DNA of 64,000 bases, taken from the NCBI RefSeq assembly GCF_000191065.1, contig NZ_GL872282.1, positions 240,184 to 304,183 on the forward strand, written 5' to 3'. Positions 35,041 through 43,314 of this stretch are shown here, piece by piece (the stretch's first letter is position 1; every line of letters begins with the position of its first letter). The stretch comes from Prevotella multiformis DSM 16608. Its GTDB lineage: Bacteria > Bacteroidota > Bacteroidia > Bacteroidales > Bacteroidaceae. Position numbers and translations under genes: made by a program. The notes under the pieces are model-generated. The model did not search any database. It was not told the DNA's origin and worked only from the letters and a program-made list of their open reading frames with translations.

Positions 35041-35994
35041 TTATGAGCCAGAAATAAACTCATAAAAACTATATGTTGTTTTTCCCTTTACTCCTGGAAC
35101 CTTATGCCTTGTCAGCTTATGGAAATCAGAAATGCTTTTTATCTGTCTGAGTCTCTCCTCACTATACTCATCGAACAACTCAAACTGAAGGACGTGAGGA
35201 GCTGTATTGGGATAGTTGGGTACTTGCTTCCATTGTTCCGAATAACGCTCTGTTGCAATATGAAACAATAAATGATAGAAAAGATAGTTCACCGCACTGT
35301 CATGCTTACGCCAATAGTAATAAGTCAGCTCTAGCGTGGTTTTAAGAATAGGATTGTTCTTTGTAGAAGAAATCAGCCAATTTGAACATACACAACCGAC
35401 ATCGCCACCAGGTCGCCAATTCTTAAAAACAAAGAATGGTAAAGCGAACAAGTCCTCATGATAGCCTGTACAATACACCGTCGAATCAATCCAGACCCCA
35501 CCATTACGTACCAAAAGGTCTGTACGGAGAATATCAGCAAAGTGCGCTCCTAGAATGATGCCTTTTTCATACTTTTCAATAATATACCGGGGTATATTCG
35601 TATAGTTCCGATAATTCTCGTTGGTAATAATAATTATTTCATATTGTGGCAAGCTTTTCTTTATAGATCGCAGGCAAGCTTTACACAATAGGGGAGCATT
35701 TTCTTCTCCTTGCAACCAGCACCACCAGACAATACGAGGGGGCGTTCCTTTTTTCATCTCGTATATTGGAAGATCATCCAGAAAGTGTCTGCTGCACCGT
35801 TTCAAATACTGATAGGCCTGCCAGTCTGACATTTCAGAGGATAACCCCTTCGGAAGATAATTCTTATGCACAAATACACTTGAATGGTAAAAGAATCCAT
35901 CCCTTATCTTATACAGTCGATTGACTATCTTTCGTCTGACAAGATGCCACCCGCCTTCTTTATAAAAACTATTTACCTTTGAAAAGAGTGTCAT
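35041..35994 (-). CDS. Capsular polysaccharide synthesis glycosyltransferase (Caps_synth/GT32-like)
   Basis: 317 residues. PPRIVWWCWLQGEENAP, then ADILRTDLLVRNGGVWIDST, is the DXD-bearing core of the Caps_synth and GT32 (OCH1-like) group, where WID carries the metal site. Such enzymes transfer hexoses, often mannose or galactose, in capsule pathways. Its start overlaps the stop of the flippase gene by 4 bases. It ends before the gene-free gap. Confidence 0.88.
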   Translation of the reverse strand: MTLFSKVNSFYKEGGWHLVRRKIVNRLYKIRDGFFYHSSVFVHKNYLPKGLSSEMSDWQAYQYLKRCSRHFLDDLPIYEMKKGTPPRIVWWCWLQGEENAPLLCKACLRSIKKSLPQYEIIIITNENYRNYTNIPRYIIEKYEKGIILGAHFADILRTDLLVRNGGVWIDSTVYCTGYHEDLFALPFFVFKNWRPGGDVGCVCSNWLISSTKNNPILKTTLELTYYYWRKHDSAVNYLFYHLLFHIATERYSEQWKQVPNYPNTAPHVLQFELFDEYSEERLRQIKSISDFHKLTRHKVPGVKGKTTYSFYEFISGS

Positions 35995-37439
35995 TTTCTC
36001 CTGATATTCTTGATTGTGTTAACAGCATAGTTGTAACTTTCCAAGGAGAGGAATCTTGCCATTCCTATGTAGAATGCACCTCCCATAACAACCTGAATAA
36101 AGAAAGAAACGAAAGTATTCAGTGGAAAAAGACCTATGAGATAAATGACTCCCCCCATGGCAAGTGCAATTCCAAATTGTGGAGAAACATCCTTAAGTTG
36201 ATCTTTAAAACTATATCCTATCAGCTTCCTGTTGGGCCAGGAATTAAAGACTGTTCCAACAAATCCATAACAAGTACAGGCAATGGCAATAGCCAAAGGA
36301 CTGATAAACATTCCTGCAGCAATGAGTAAAGGGTAAACGGGCTTTTTGTAGAGTTCCAACTTTAGTGTCACATCACTTCTCCCCAAGGCATTCAGAGCCT
36401 GTAAATTAGCTGTTCCAAGGATTCCGAAAAGATATTGGAAGCAAAGAACCTGCATGAAAGGGACACAGGACAGCCACTTCTTCGTTAATAAAATCAATAC
36501 GAGTTTGTCTGAAGTTGCAGCAAGTCCCAAGAGTATCGGACACATGATAAAGCTACTTGTCATCATCGCACGTCTTACAGCTCGCTTTAGAGCTTCCGGT
36601 TCATTCTGAACCTTCGACATGGCCGGAAACAAAACAGCATTAATGGTGTTATTAATATTATTGGAAAACAAGGAAGGAAACGAGTCACCTCTATTATAGA
36701 ACGCCAAATCTGCAGGCTGATACTTGATACCGATAATGAAACTTTTTAATTCATTGAAGAAAGAACCGATGACATTTGCACCCATAAATTTAGACCCAAA
36801 AGAGAACAGCACCTTAAATCGTTGATAAGAGAATATCAACTTCGGTCTCCAAGTTATAATCCTATTAAGTGTGAAAGTATTAACAAGCTGGTTGGATAAT
36901 TGTTGCCCGACAAGAGACCAGACGCCAAAGCCGTGGTACGCCATGAAAATTCCTATGAAGCCTGATATAATCGTGCCTATCAACGTTGCATAGAAGAATT
37001 TTTTGAAATCAAGTTTCCGTGATATGCTTGCCTGCTGAATGGAATTAATAGCAGAAATCGGGATAATCAAACCTAAGACCCTGAGTACAGGAGTAATCAC
37101 TTCGTTTTTGTAGATGTCAGCAATGAAAGGGGCTGCAATGAAAAGAATTGCATATAAGAAGAGTGACAAGGCATTCCCTGCATGGAACATCGTTGAGAAA
37201 TCAAGTTCATCAGCATCTCTCTTTTGGATGAGTGAAGTTCCTAGGCCACTGACTGCAAGACAACTTGCAATATTAATAAAAACCATTGTTAAGGCAATTA
37301 CTCCATATTCCTTTGGCAGCAGCAATCGAGCAAGTACAACGGAGACAACAAAGCTGACCAGCTGTGAGGACAGCCGTTCTCCAAAACGCCAGATAAATCC
37401 CTTAATAGTCTTAGATTTTATATCCTCTTTATTTTCCAT
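35991..37439 (-). CDS. Polysaccharide flippase (Wzx, MATE-like superfamily)
   Basis: 482 residues with about 12-14 membrane segments. The N-terminus TIKGFIWRFGERLSSQLVSFVVSVVLARLL and LLPKEYGVIAL are characteristic of the RfbX/Wzx (WzxC-like) group, which moves undecaprenyl-linked repeat units across the inner membrane. It overlaps its upstream neighbour by 11 bases and its downstream neighbour by 4. Together with the Wzy-like protein this makes the cluster a Wzx/Wzy-dependent pathway. Confidence 0.93.
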   Translation of the reverse strand: MENKEDIKSKTIKGFIWRFGERLSSQLVSFVVSVVLARLLLPKEYGVIALTMVFINIASCLAVSGLGTSLIQKRDADELDFSTMFHAGNALSLFLYAILFIAAPFIADIYKNEVITPVLRVLGLIIPISAINSIQQASISRKLDFKKFFYATLIGTIISGFIGIFMAYHGFGVWSLVGQQLSNQLVNTFTLNRIITWRPKLIFSYQRFKVLFSFGSKFMGANVIGSFFNELKSFIIGIKYQPADLAFYNRGDSFPSLFSNNINNTINAVLFPAMSKVQNEPEALKRAVRRAMMTSSFIMCPILLGLAATSDKLVLILLTKKWLSCVPFMQVLCFQYLFGILGTANLQALNALGRSDVTLKLELYKKPVYPLLIAAGMFISPLAIAIACTCYGFVGTVFNSWPNRKLIGYSFKDQLKDVSPQFGIALAMGGVIYLIGLFPLNTFVSFFIQVVMGGAFYIGMARFLSLESYNYAVNTIKNIRRK

Positions 37440-38640
37440 ACTTGTTTCGTGAGAAGCAACCAGTCATTACATCATGAATTCTTTCAACTATGCGTTCAGA
37501 GGCATGACCATCATCAAAACCCTGATACACCTGTGAGAAAGCTTCCATCTTCTTTAGAAAATCTTTCGAGTCAAAATTTAAAATAACTTTTTCCAGTTCC
37601 TCGTTTGTTGTAGTGAGGACAAAAGGCAAATTAAAAAAGAAGGGTTTTAGTCCACGTGATCCTTGGTAATCATCTATGTCCGGTGCATATAGAATAACAG
37701 GAGTCTGCAAGATTATGCTATCACATAGCGTGGAAGAATAGTCGGTCACCTGTAAATCACAGATAGCCATTAGACGCTGCATATCAGGATAACTGCTTAC
37801 ATTAATAATTCTTTTAGTAAAGTGGAATAAATGTTCCGGATGTGGAACATTAGGATGCAACCGAATCAAAATAATCCACTCTCCGTCATTTCGGCTGTCC
37901 AAAGCTCGGATAATACTATTCCAGTTAATATCGTATACCTCCGTATCCCCGTCATCCCTGAAAGTAGGACAATAAAGCAGTATCTTTTTATGGGGAGAGA
38001 TGCCCAAGCTATATTTTATGGACTGCTTTTGAGATTCATCTATTTGAAAATAAAAGTCATTACGCGGCATACCACTTTCCATAATTTCACCATTATACCA
38101 ATAAGCGGAACGAAATTCTCCCGTCTGCAAATTGCTATTTGATATCATCAGATCCGTAATCAGGGACTCTTTTTGAGAATGTTTAATGTAATACGCACTC
38201 AGGTGTTCTTTTGCATCATTCTCTGCGTATTTTGGCCCAAAAGGACCATGCCATGTCTGAATATAGTACTGCCCTTTCTTCTTTATGAAAGGAAGAGGAT
38301 TCTTCACATTATTTACGATAACTTTTGAACCGGCCAATACCCGCATTCCTTTAAAACTTCTAATCTTAACAGGCTTTATTCTTTGAGGTAGGAGCTTGCC
38401 ATCAGCCTTCCCACTAACAAGCCAGAAAATCTTGTATGGAAGTTTCTGTTTCAGTATTTCTTCCGCAATATACTTTGGGTTATCCCCATAGCCCTTCCCG
38501 TTAAAGTTATTAAAAGTTATGATATCATCTCTTACTGGAAACAGGAGACTTAACTGCCGAAACATCAGTAATTGCAGTCTGTTTTTCCTTTCTCTAAGTA
38601 ATCTATATACCTTCTTTATAAAGAGAAATACGGACTTCAT
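37429..38640 (-). CDS. CDP-glycerol:poly(glycerophosphate) glycerophosphotransferase family protein
   Basis: 403 residues. YIQTWHGPFGPKYAENDA, SNSNLQTGEFRSAYWYNG and the C-terminal TDYSSTLCDSIILQTPVILYAPD are the conserved blocks of the TagB/TagF (Glyphos_transf) family. Here it may add a glycerol- or ribitol-phosphate, or a related group, to a surface polysaccharide. No tagD-type cytidylyltransferase is in the window, so the donor would be made elsewhere. It is the first gene of the leftward cluster; no convincing promoter lies in the 110 bases directly upstream. Confidence 0.9.
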   Translation of the reverse strand: MKSVFLFIKKVYRLLRERKNRLQLLMFRQLSLLFPVRDDIITFNNFNGKGYGDNPKYIAEEILKQKLPYKIFWLVSGKADGKLLPQRIKPVKIRSFKGMRVLAGSKVIVNNVKNPLPFIKKKGQYYIQTWHGPFGPKYAENDAKEHLSAYYIKHSQKESLITDLMISNSNLQTGEFRSAYWYNGEIMESGMPRNDFYFQIDESQKQSIKYSLGISPHKKILLYCPTFRDDGDTEVYDINWNSIIRALDSRNDGEWIILIRLHPNVPHPEHLFHFTKRIINVSSYPDMQRLMAICDLQVTDYSSTLCDSIILQTPVILYAPDIDDYQGSRGLKPFFFNLPFVLTTTNEELEKVILNFDSKDFLKKMEAFSQVYQGFDDGHASERIVERIHDVMTGCFSRNKYGK

Positions 38641-38751
38641 TTTACAACTTCTTCAAAGAACATATCAAAAACTATCATGTGTTTTTTTATTATTACAACG
38701 ACTGATAATCAATTTACATACTATTATTTTTGCTTTAACGAACTTCCCCCC

Positions 38752-39081
38752 TCACCTCCTATATCCATAAAGCAAACATTTTAGATACGTACTGCAGGAG
38801 AACATCATATAGTCACTTTCATAAGATATGAAAGAGTCCGGACGGATGTATTCCTCCAGTTTGTGAAATGTATATAAATGGTTGCAAAATCCGTTTTCTG
38901 TCAAAAGTATTCCGTAGACTGCCCAAGCTCTATGCGCTTCTCCAGCCATACACAGAAATTTGCAATCTTCAAAAGTGTGCTCTTACCTTGGGACTGCGGG
39001 TCGATAACTACATTTATGCGCTTCAGTTCAATATCCGCGAAAAATATTGGACCAACATTTCTGAATCATGAATCTTCTCAT
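38752..39081 (-). pseudogene. Frameshifted N-terminal remnant of an AAA family ATPase
   Basis: Read leftward from an ATG at 39081, the first codons and the conserved part are in different frames. One frame gives VGPIFFADIELKRINVV, then DPQSQGKST (a Walker A motif with Asp for the first Gly), then IANFCVWLEKRIELGQSTEYF and a stop. After a further shift the next frame gives FHKLEEYIRPDSFISYESDY. In order these match the start of AAA15/AAA21-type ATPases of Bacteroidetes. At least two frameshifts are present and the rest of the gene is gone, so this is a decayed fragment. Confidence 0.75.
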
Positions 39082-39154
39082 AAAACTTGATTTGTCTATG
39101 CTTCAGTTCTTGCTGCAAGCCAATGAAAATAGATAAGGGAAAATGGAATAAGGT

Positions 39155-39277
39155 ATGAATACCGGCAGACACACAACCCTTCCTCCTTGACATGAAAAAG
39201 CCAAGCAGTGGACGAGGAAGGAGGAGGCTACCGCTTCGGGACAGAACAGGGATTGACTGGCTGTCCGCGGTATTCAT
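39155..39277. repeat. Long-range inverted repeat ATGAATACCG / CGGTATTCAT
   Basis: Arms at 39155-39164 and 39268-39277 are exact complements. An inner pair CCTCCTT (39183-39189) / AAGGAGG (39218-39224) lies inside. It could be a degenerate mobile-element footprint or a structured transcript. Confidence 0.5.
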
Positions 39278-39446
39278 AATCCGTCTCAGTAGAAAAGCAT
39301 CAGACAAACAAAAATGAACCAGTACAAGGAATCATAAGGGCACAGCCGGCTCATAACGAAACCTCTAACTCATTCATGTGGAGATGTAAGTCTAATGCGA
39401 TTCTGAAGTTACCAACACAATATAATTGATGGTCTCTAATTGCGCA

Positions 39447-39454
39447 CAAAGATA
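39447..39454 (-). promoter_or_regulatory. -7 box TATCTTTG reading toward the polysaccharide cluster
   Basis: Read leftward, ATTTCGTATCTTTGTGC contains TATCTTTG, a typical Bacteroidetes -7 box. It would transcribe through the ATPase remnant and, after about 800 bases, into the polysaccharide cluster. Whether it is the cluster promoter or that of the dead gene is open. Confidence 0.45.
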
Positions 39455-39762
39455 CGAAATAGTATGCAGAAAAGAAAAGAAAAAAGAAGATATTTCGTCA
39501 TGAAGAAATAGAATGAGGAAAAACAGAAAAACAGTTTCACCAAGCAACGGGACGGTGATACCAGAGGGATCATAAGCATGTTCTTAAAAATCTGCATTGG
39601 CATACGGGGACGATAAGATTTGTCAGATCTGCCTATTCACAGACTTCGTCATTGCGCCACCCAAGAAAAATAAAGCATCCAATACACCTCAACGAGAACT
39701 CAAAATTCGGATTATCTCTCGTATAGAGGGGGTATGAACCCACTATCTCATCCGCTTTTTTA

Positions 39763-40360
39763 GGTTCTTCCGTTAAATGCGTAGATGTTTTTCGTATAGC
39801 TTTAACGGAAGAACCGAAGTGATTCATTAACCAAAAACATGGCCAAGACCGTTCAACTGGCTATTCTATCATCCTCCTCCGATATAAAAACCTTTTCGTT
39901 TTAATACGTTGAGAATACAGATAAGATTTTGAAAAACCATTACACAAGCTTTAACAGGCTCCTCTGCAAATATAAAAACACGTGCAAAAAGCAGGTCTTT
40001 AACCGGCAGTAAATCAATTGGTTGCCAAGCCGTTCAGAAAAGGTGCTTGATTGGACTTCAAAAGGGCGTTGGTAACACGCCGAAAGAGCACCTGTTGCAA
40101 GCCAGTCAGGCACCTTTTAGCTTCTAAAAGGGCATGTGTTGCCTTGCGTTACATGAAAACAGTTTACAAATACCGATGATATGGGAATAAGTTGAAGAAG
40201 ACGGAAAGACAGGCTGATGGACAGGCATCGTATCAATGCGCCTTTTCTGCATCTTATCTTGTAGTCCATCCTCCTTTGTAAGACCATCTGATTTCGGACA
40301 GTCATACCATGCAAATGTATAAGCCTTTATTCTCCAATCTATGTATTTAACGGAAGAACC
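39763..40360. mobile_element. Transposase-less element with terminal inverted repeats (MITE-like)
   Basis: GGTTCTTCCGTTAAAT at 39763-39778 is repeated in inverse at 40345-40360, and similarity continues to 24 bases with two mismatches. The flanks share TTTTTA, a possible target duplication. An extra inverse copy of the first 15 bases lies at 39801-39815, making a compact hairpin with the left end. Inside there is no transposase frame, so the 598-base unit would move only in trans. The GGTTCTTC start recalls ISL3-type ends, but this is a guess. Confidence 0.65.
40020..40150. repeat. Prevotella-style intergenic repeat rich in GGTGCTTG and AAAAGGGC
   Basis: Units AAAAGGGCGTTGGTAACACGCC and CTAAAAGGGCATGTGTTGCC alternate with AAGGTGCTTG and GGCACCTTTTAG, which can base-pair with each other. 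It lies within the MITE-like element. The words resemble those at 17325-17410. Confidence 0.4.
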
Positions 40361-40625
40361 TTTTTATGCGTTACCCTGGACAAAGACGCAAGCATTGATT
40401 ATCAAACGCTTACAATCTTACTTCGGAAAAGTGACGAAGTCAGGATTTCTCGGCTCTGCCGATTTCTCTTGAGCGACAGCTCCAGTTTCCACTGTCGGTT
40501 GCATAGTACGGGCATATTCCGTTCAAGGAGGAAGCTGGATCTGCTCGCATAAAGGCGAAGACGCAAAGAGTTGACCAGTCCCCTGTCAACGAAAGAGCAG
40601 CGTGGAATTTAAGCAAAAACTTTTC
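40361..40625. other. Non-coding stretch between MITE-like element and exonuclease gene
   Basis: No gene or clear regulatory signal is seen. The stretch 40437-40500 has several short dyads (for example CGGCTCTGCCG) but no terminator with a T tract. Confidence 0.3.
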
Positions 40626-41117
40626 CTACAAAATCTCCCTCGCTATCCATGCACAGGCCTCCGCATCAGCAAGGGCATGATGATGATTGGAAAGGTCGTA
40701 GCCACACTCGGCCGCAACGGTCTGCAGTTGATGGTCAGGGAGATCAGGAAGCCTGCGGCGAGCGGCTTTCAGCGTATCAAAAAACTCATAATCGGGGTAA
40801 TCCATCTGATAGGTATAAAACGCTGCCTTCAGGCAACCTTTATCAAACGGGGCGTTATGTGCCACAAGCGGTAAGCCTTCAATCATCGGTTCAATCACTT
40901 TCCACACCTCACTGAACACAGGAGCATCATCCGTATCCGCACACGTCAGCCCGTGTACCTGTACGCATCGCCAATGGTAATAATTCGGTTCGGGCTGTAT
41001 AAGGGAATAGAAAGTATCAACGATCTCCCCTCCCCTTACTATCACGACACCCACCGAGCATACACTACACCGCTCAAAGTTCGCTGTTTCAAAGTCAATC
41101 GCTGCAAAATCCTGCAT
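40626..41117 (-). CDS. DEDDh 3'-5' exonuclease (DnaQ/epsilon-like)
   Basis: 163 residues. ExoI is AAIDFETAN (catalytic Asp and Glu), ExoII LVAHNAPFDKGCL, and ExoIII NHHHALADAEACAWI with the DEDDh His and Asp. It is a single exonuclease domain of usual length for stand-alone epsilon-like proteins of Bacteroidetes, not the replicative subunit proven by context. It is a solitary leftward gene. The window has a second DEDDh domain inside the helicase at 43315. Confidence 0.93.
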   Translation of the reverse strand: MQDFAAIDFETANFERCSVCSVGVVIVRGGEIVDTFYSLIQPEPNYYHWRCVQVHGLTCADTDDAPVFSEVWKVIEPMIEGLPLVAHNAPFDKGCLKAAFYTYQMDYPDYEFFDTLKAARRRLPDLPDHQLQTVAAECGYDLSNHHHALADAEACAWIAREIL

Positions 41118-41203
41118 AGCTTTATATTAAATAGTTAAGCCGTCTATTATCAGATTAATTCTACAGAGGCGGCTCAATGCTTGTTTAAATAAAGTGTGTT
41201 AGT

Positions 41204-41725
41204 TTAGTCTTGGTAACCAAAATGCTCATAGTACATATCCCATAATGTATCGGAAAAGCCCCAACCACAATCCGTTGAGTTAAGCATACTTTTAATTCTC
41301 TGCCTGAAGTGTTCCTCAAGACCGTATTCACAAATATGCTTCAGAGCTTTATCAAAATTCGTTTCTAATGTGGTGTAATACTGTTCCCACATATCACCGA
41401 AGGTCATTGTGTACTCACATCCCAACTCTATATAGTAAAGCATCAGATCACCAAGACTGATGGCGTCAGCCTTCAACTTCTTGAAATCAGAGATTGCCTT
41501 ACGGCAGGTTGCAAATGAAGGTTTGTCTGAAAAGCCCCGAGCAGGGAAAAACTCATCACGGATAATCTTCTTGTATTTTTCCAACGCTACACTATAATCA
41601 GGTGTAAGATACGTTTCCAAATACATCTTCGCTTCCTTGTTTGCATCATATAAATCCAGCACAAGTCTTATTACATCTTCCTTCGGCAGTGCGGCAAGAT
41701 GCTTCTTCAATCTCAATTTGCCCAT
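41204..41725 (-). CDS. DUF6155 family protein
   Basis: 173 residues from the ATG at 41725 (MGKLRLKKHLAALPKED). The N-terminal KLRLKKHLAALPKEDVIRLV, YLETYLTPD, and the middle RKAISDFKKLKAD are typical of DUF6155, a small helical family widespread in Bacteroidetes without known function. The upstream ATG at 41761 would add 12 residues. No catalytic or membrane motif is visible. Solitary gene with its own -7 box. Confidence 0.75.
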   Translation of the reverse strand: MGKLRLKKHLAALPKEDVIRLVLDLYDANKEAKMYLETYLTPDYSVALEKYKKIIRDEFFPARGFSDKPSFATCRKAISDFKKLKADAISLGDLMLYYIELGCEYTMTFGDMWEQYYTTLETNFDKALKHICEYGLEEHFRQRIKSMLNSTDCGWGFSDTLWDMYYEHFGYQD

Positions 41726-41776
41726 ACCAGAGTCCTCTCTATTCGCATTTACAAGAAACATAAAAATCCATGTCTA

Positions 41777-41784
41777 CAAATTTA
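41777..41784 (-). promoter_or_regulatory. -7 box TAAATTTG of the DUF6155 gene
   Basis: Read leftward, TAAATTTG fits TAnnTTTG, 52 bases before the chosen start at 41725. Confidence 0.5.
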
Positions 41785-41908
41785 GATAAAATTCCCGAAC
41801 TACAAGCCCGCCGGATGAAGAAATTACTTTTTCCTTTAGAGAAAAGCTGCCGCTTTCCCATGAGAAACAGGAAGCCAGCCTAAAATGTTTTCTGATTCAG
41901 GAAAGATG

Positions 41909-42922
41909 TTACCTCAAAAAAGGAACTTGCCGGATAACAGCCTTGGAAAGATAGCTGATGGGAAGTGAAACAACATAACTGATAACTATCAGTACAATAT
42001 AAATGACTAACGGAAACTTGAAACCGTAAATAAAATCATGGAATAAATGATAACAGAAGAAGGAGTGGGTTAACCACATAATCATAGACTGTTTACCCAT
42101 TGACATAAGAAATCGTTTCGCAATACCATTAAAACTTAAGTGCAATAGCAGGAATATATAAGAAAATTCAAATATATACGCAGTAGCCGCACTTGAAATA
42201 AAGCAATTAATGACTATCAATAACAACAAGATCATGATGGTAACCACCTTATGTGAATATAAAAAAGGTATAGAAGATTTACCTTTTTCAACCTGCCGAT
42301 GGAATACAGCTCCTATAACAAAAGAAAACAACACATTAAAATAAGTTAGAATGTAGGTGTACCACTCTGTATATGATTTATTTACAGCTATATACCGACT
42401 GATAACATAGCAGCTTACCATATAGAGAATCCACGAAATGACGATACTCTTCACGCTGCCTAATTTATCTATACATTTAAAAATCCAGATAGATGTAAGC
42501 GACAGCAAGGTATAAGGAAACAAAAACCATGTCTCCGAGTTATAGCTGCTACTCAAACTCGTAAAATTCATTATTATATCCAACAAACTTCCTGGATACT
42601 TACTGGGTTTTACGAAAAATCCTATACTGACAAATATCAACAATATGAGCCAGTAATGGATGTATAGTTTTAAAAGTCTACGCTCTTGTCCACTAACAGA
42701 CAATTTGCCTCGATAGTAAGTGTAACTAAGCCCGTAGCCACTCAGCATCAAAAATATCCCCACAGGATTACAGGCTCTACTGATAATGTGCACAAGGGGA
42801 GTACCACCAATAAAAATCAAAGGTTCACAAACAGTACTCAGATTAGAACCATTAAATAAGTGAAGGAACAACATCATCAGGATAGCTACACCTTTTAAAA
42901 TGGTCGTCTGTTCTTTTGTCAT
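41909..42922 (-). CDS. Membrane acyltransferase (acyltransferase 3 family)
   Basis: 337 residues with about ten membrane segments. The N-terminus KGVAILMMLFLHLFNG is the acyltransferase 3 start, with the catalytic His in FLHLF. MLSGYGLSYTYYRGK and ETWFLFPYTLLS follow. Such proteins (OafA/WecH type) move acetyl or other acyl groups onto surface polysaccharides. AT-rich like the polysaccharide cluster, so it may modify that polymer. Its start codon lies 1 base from a 20-base perfect palindrome, and a structured leader lies further upstream. Confidence 0.9.
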   Translation of the reverse strand: MTKEQTTILKGVAILMMLFLHLFNGSNLSTVCEPLIFIGGTPLVHIISRACNPVGIFLMLSGYGLSYTYYRGKLSVSGQERRLLKLYIHYWLILLIFVSIGFFVKPSKYPGSLLDIIMNFTSLSSSYNSETWFLFPYTLLSLTSIWIFKCIDKLGSVKSIVISWILYMVSCYVISRYIAVNKSYTEWYTYILTYFNVLFSFVIGAVFHRQVEKGKSSIPFLYSHKVVTIMILLLLIVINCFISSAATAYIFEFSYIFLLLHLSFNGIAKRFLMSMGKQSMIMWLTHSFFCYHLFHDFIYGFKFPLVIYIVLIVISYVVSLPISYLSKAVIRQVPFLR

Positions 42923-42923
42923 T

Positions 42924-42943
42924 GCATTAAAACGTTTTAATGC
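42924..42943. promoter_or_regulatory. 20-base perfect palindrome at the acyltransferase start
   Basis: Half-site GCATTAAAAC followed directly by its complement. The AAAACGTTTT centre resembles LacI/PurR-type operators. It lies one base upstream of the ATG, where a bound protein or an RNA hairpin would block expression. Confidence 0.6.
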
Positions 42944-42974
42944 GATACCGTATACTCAATTCACGAAAGTTATA

Positions 42975-43119
42975 GCCAAGTACCTACACGTGAAACGTGG
43001 ACGCATTCATCCACGTTCAGAGGTACTTGGCGGAAACCTACAACAAGAGATGAGAAACGCCCACGCTATCGTGGACGTTCACTTATTCATCCATTCTTGT
43101 TGTTCATTCTACCGCCAAG
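42975..43119 (-). ncRNA. Candidate structured leader RNA with two competing folds
   Basis: In the leftward transcript the first fold has three perfect or near-perfect stems. CTTGGCGG (43119-43112) pairs with CCGCCAAG (43033-43026). CAACAAGA (43102-43095) pairs with TCTTGTTG (43048-43041). AACGTCCACG (43079-43070) pairs with CGTGGGCGTT (43065-43056). The segment CCGCCAAG also starts GCCAAGTACCT (43031-43021), which pairs over 11 bases with AGGTACTTGGC (42985-42975) around an inner 8-base stem (43017-43010 with 43001-42994). The two folds exclude each other. A leftward -7 box at 43210 would place it in the acyltransferase leader. Confidence 0.6.
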
Positions 43120-43209
43120 TTTCCTGAACGTTATTGAATAAATAGCAAACGCTAAATTATTAACCCACAAAATGGGACTGGGTACACACCTGCACACCGA
43201 GTCCGATTG

Positions 43210-43217
43210 CAAAGTTA
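43210..43217 (-). promoter_or_regulatory. -7 box TAACTTTG reading toward the structured leader
   Basis: Read leftward, TAACTTTG is a full match to TAnnTTTG. It lies about 90 bases before the first stem of the structured RNA and about 290 before the acyltransferase start. Confidence 0.55.
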
Positions 43218-43271
43218 CAATTTTATTTTCATTCTTTTAAGTTGACAACGAGTTATTTCCAATCTTTTTCT

Positions 43272-43279
43272 TACTTTTG
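43272..43279 (+). promoter_or_regulatory. -7 box TACTTTTG of the helicase gene
   Basis: TACTTTTG fits TAnnTTTG, 35 bases before the ATG at 43315. Confidence 0.6.
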
Positions 43280-43314
43280 CAGAAGAAGCATCTACTGCTA
43301 TAAAAATACTTTCT

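Noticed and set aside
39633..39827. 64-codon leftward frame in the debris region
   Set aside because: Crosses the left terminal repeat of the MITE-like element and has no family pattern.
40117..40314. 65-codon leftward frame within the MITE-like element as a transposase remnant
   Set aside because: I could not find any transposase motif in it, so it is not called.
42975..43119. Retron, 6S RNA or CRISPR interpretation of the structured region
   Set aside because: No reverse transcriptase is near, the fold is branched and not a single rod with a central bubble, and there are no regularly spaced identical repeats.
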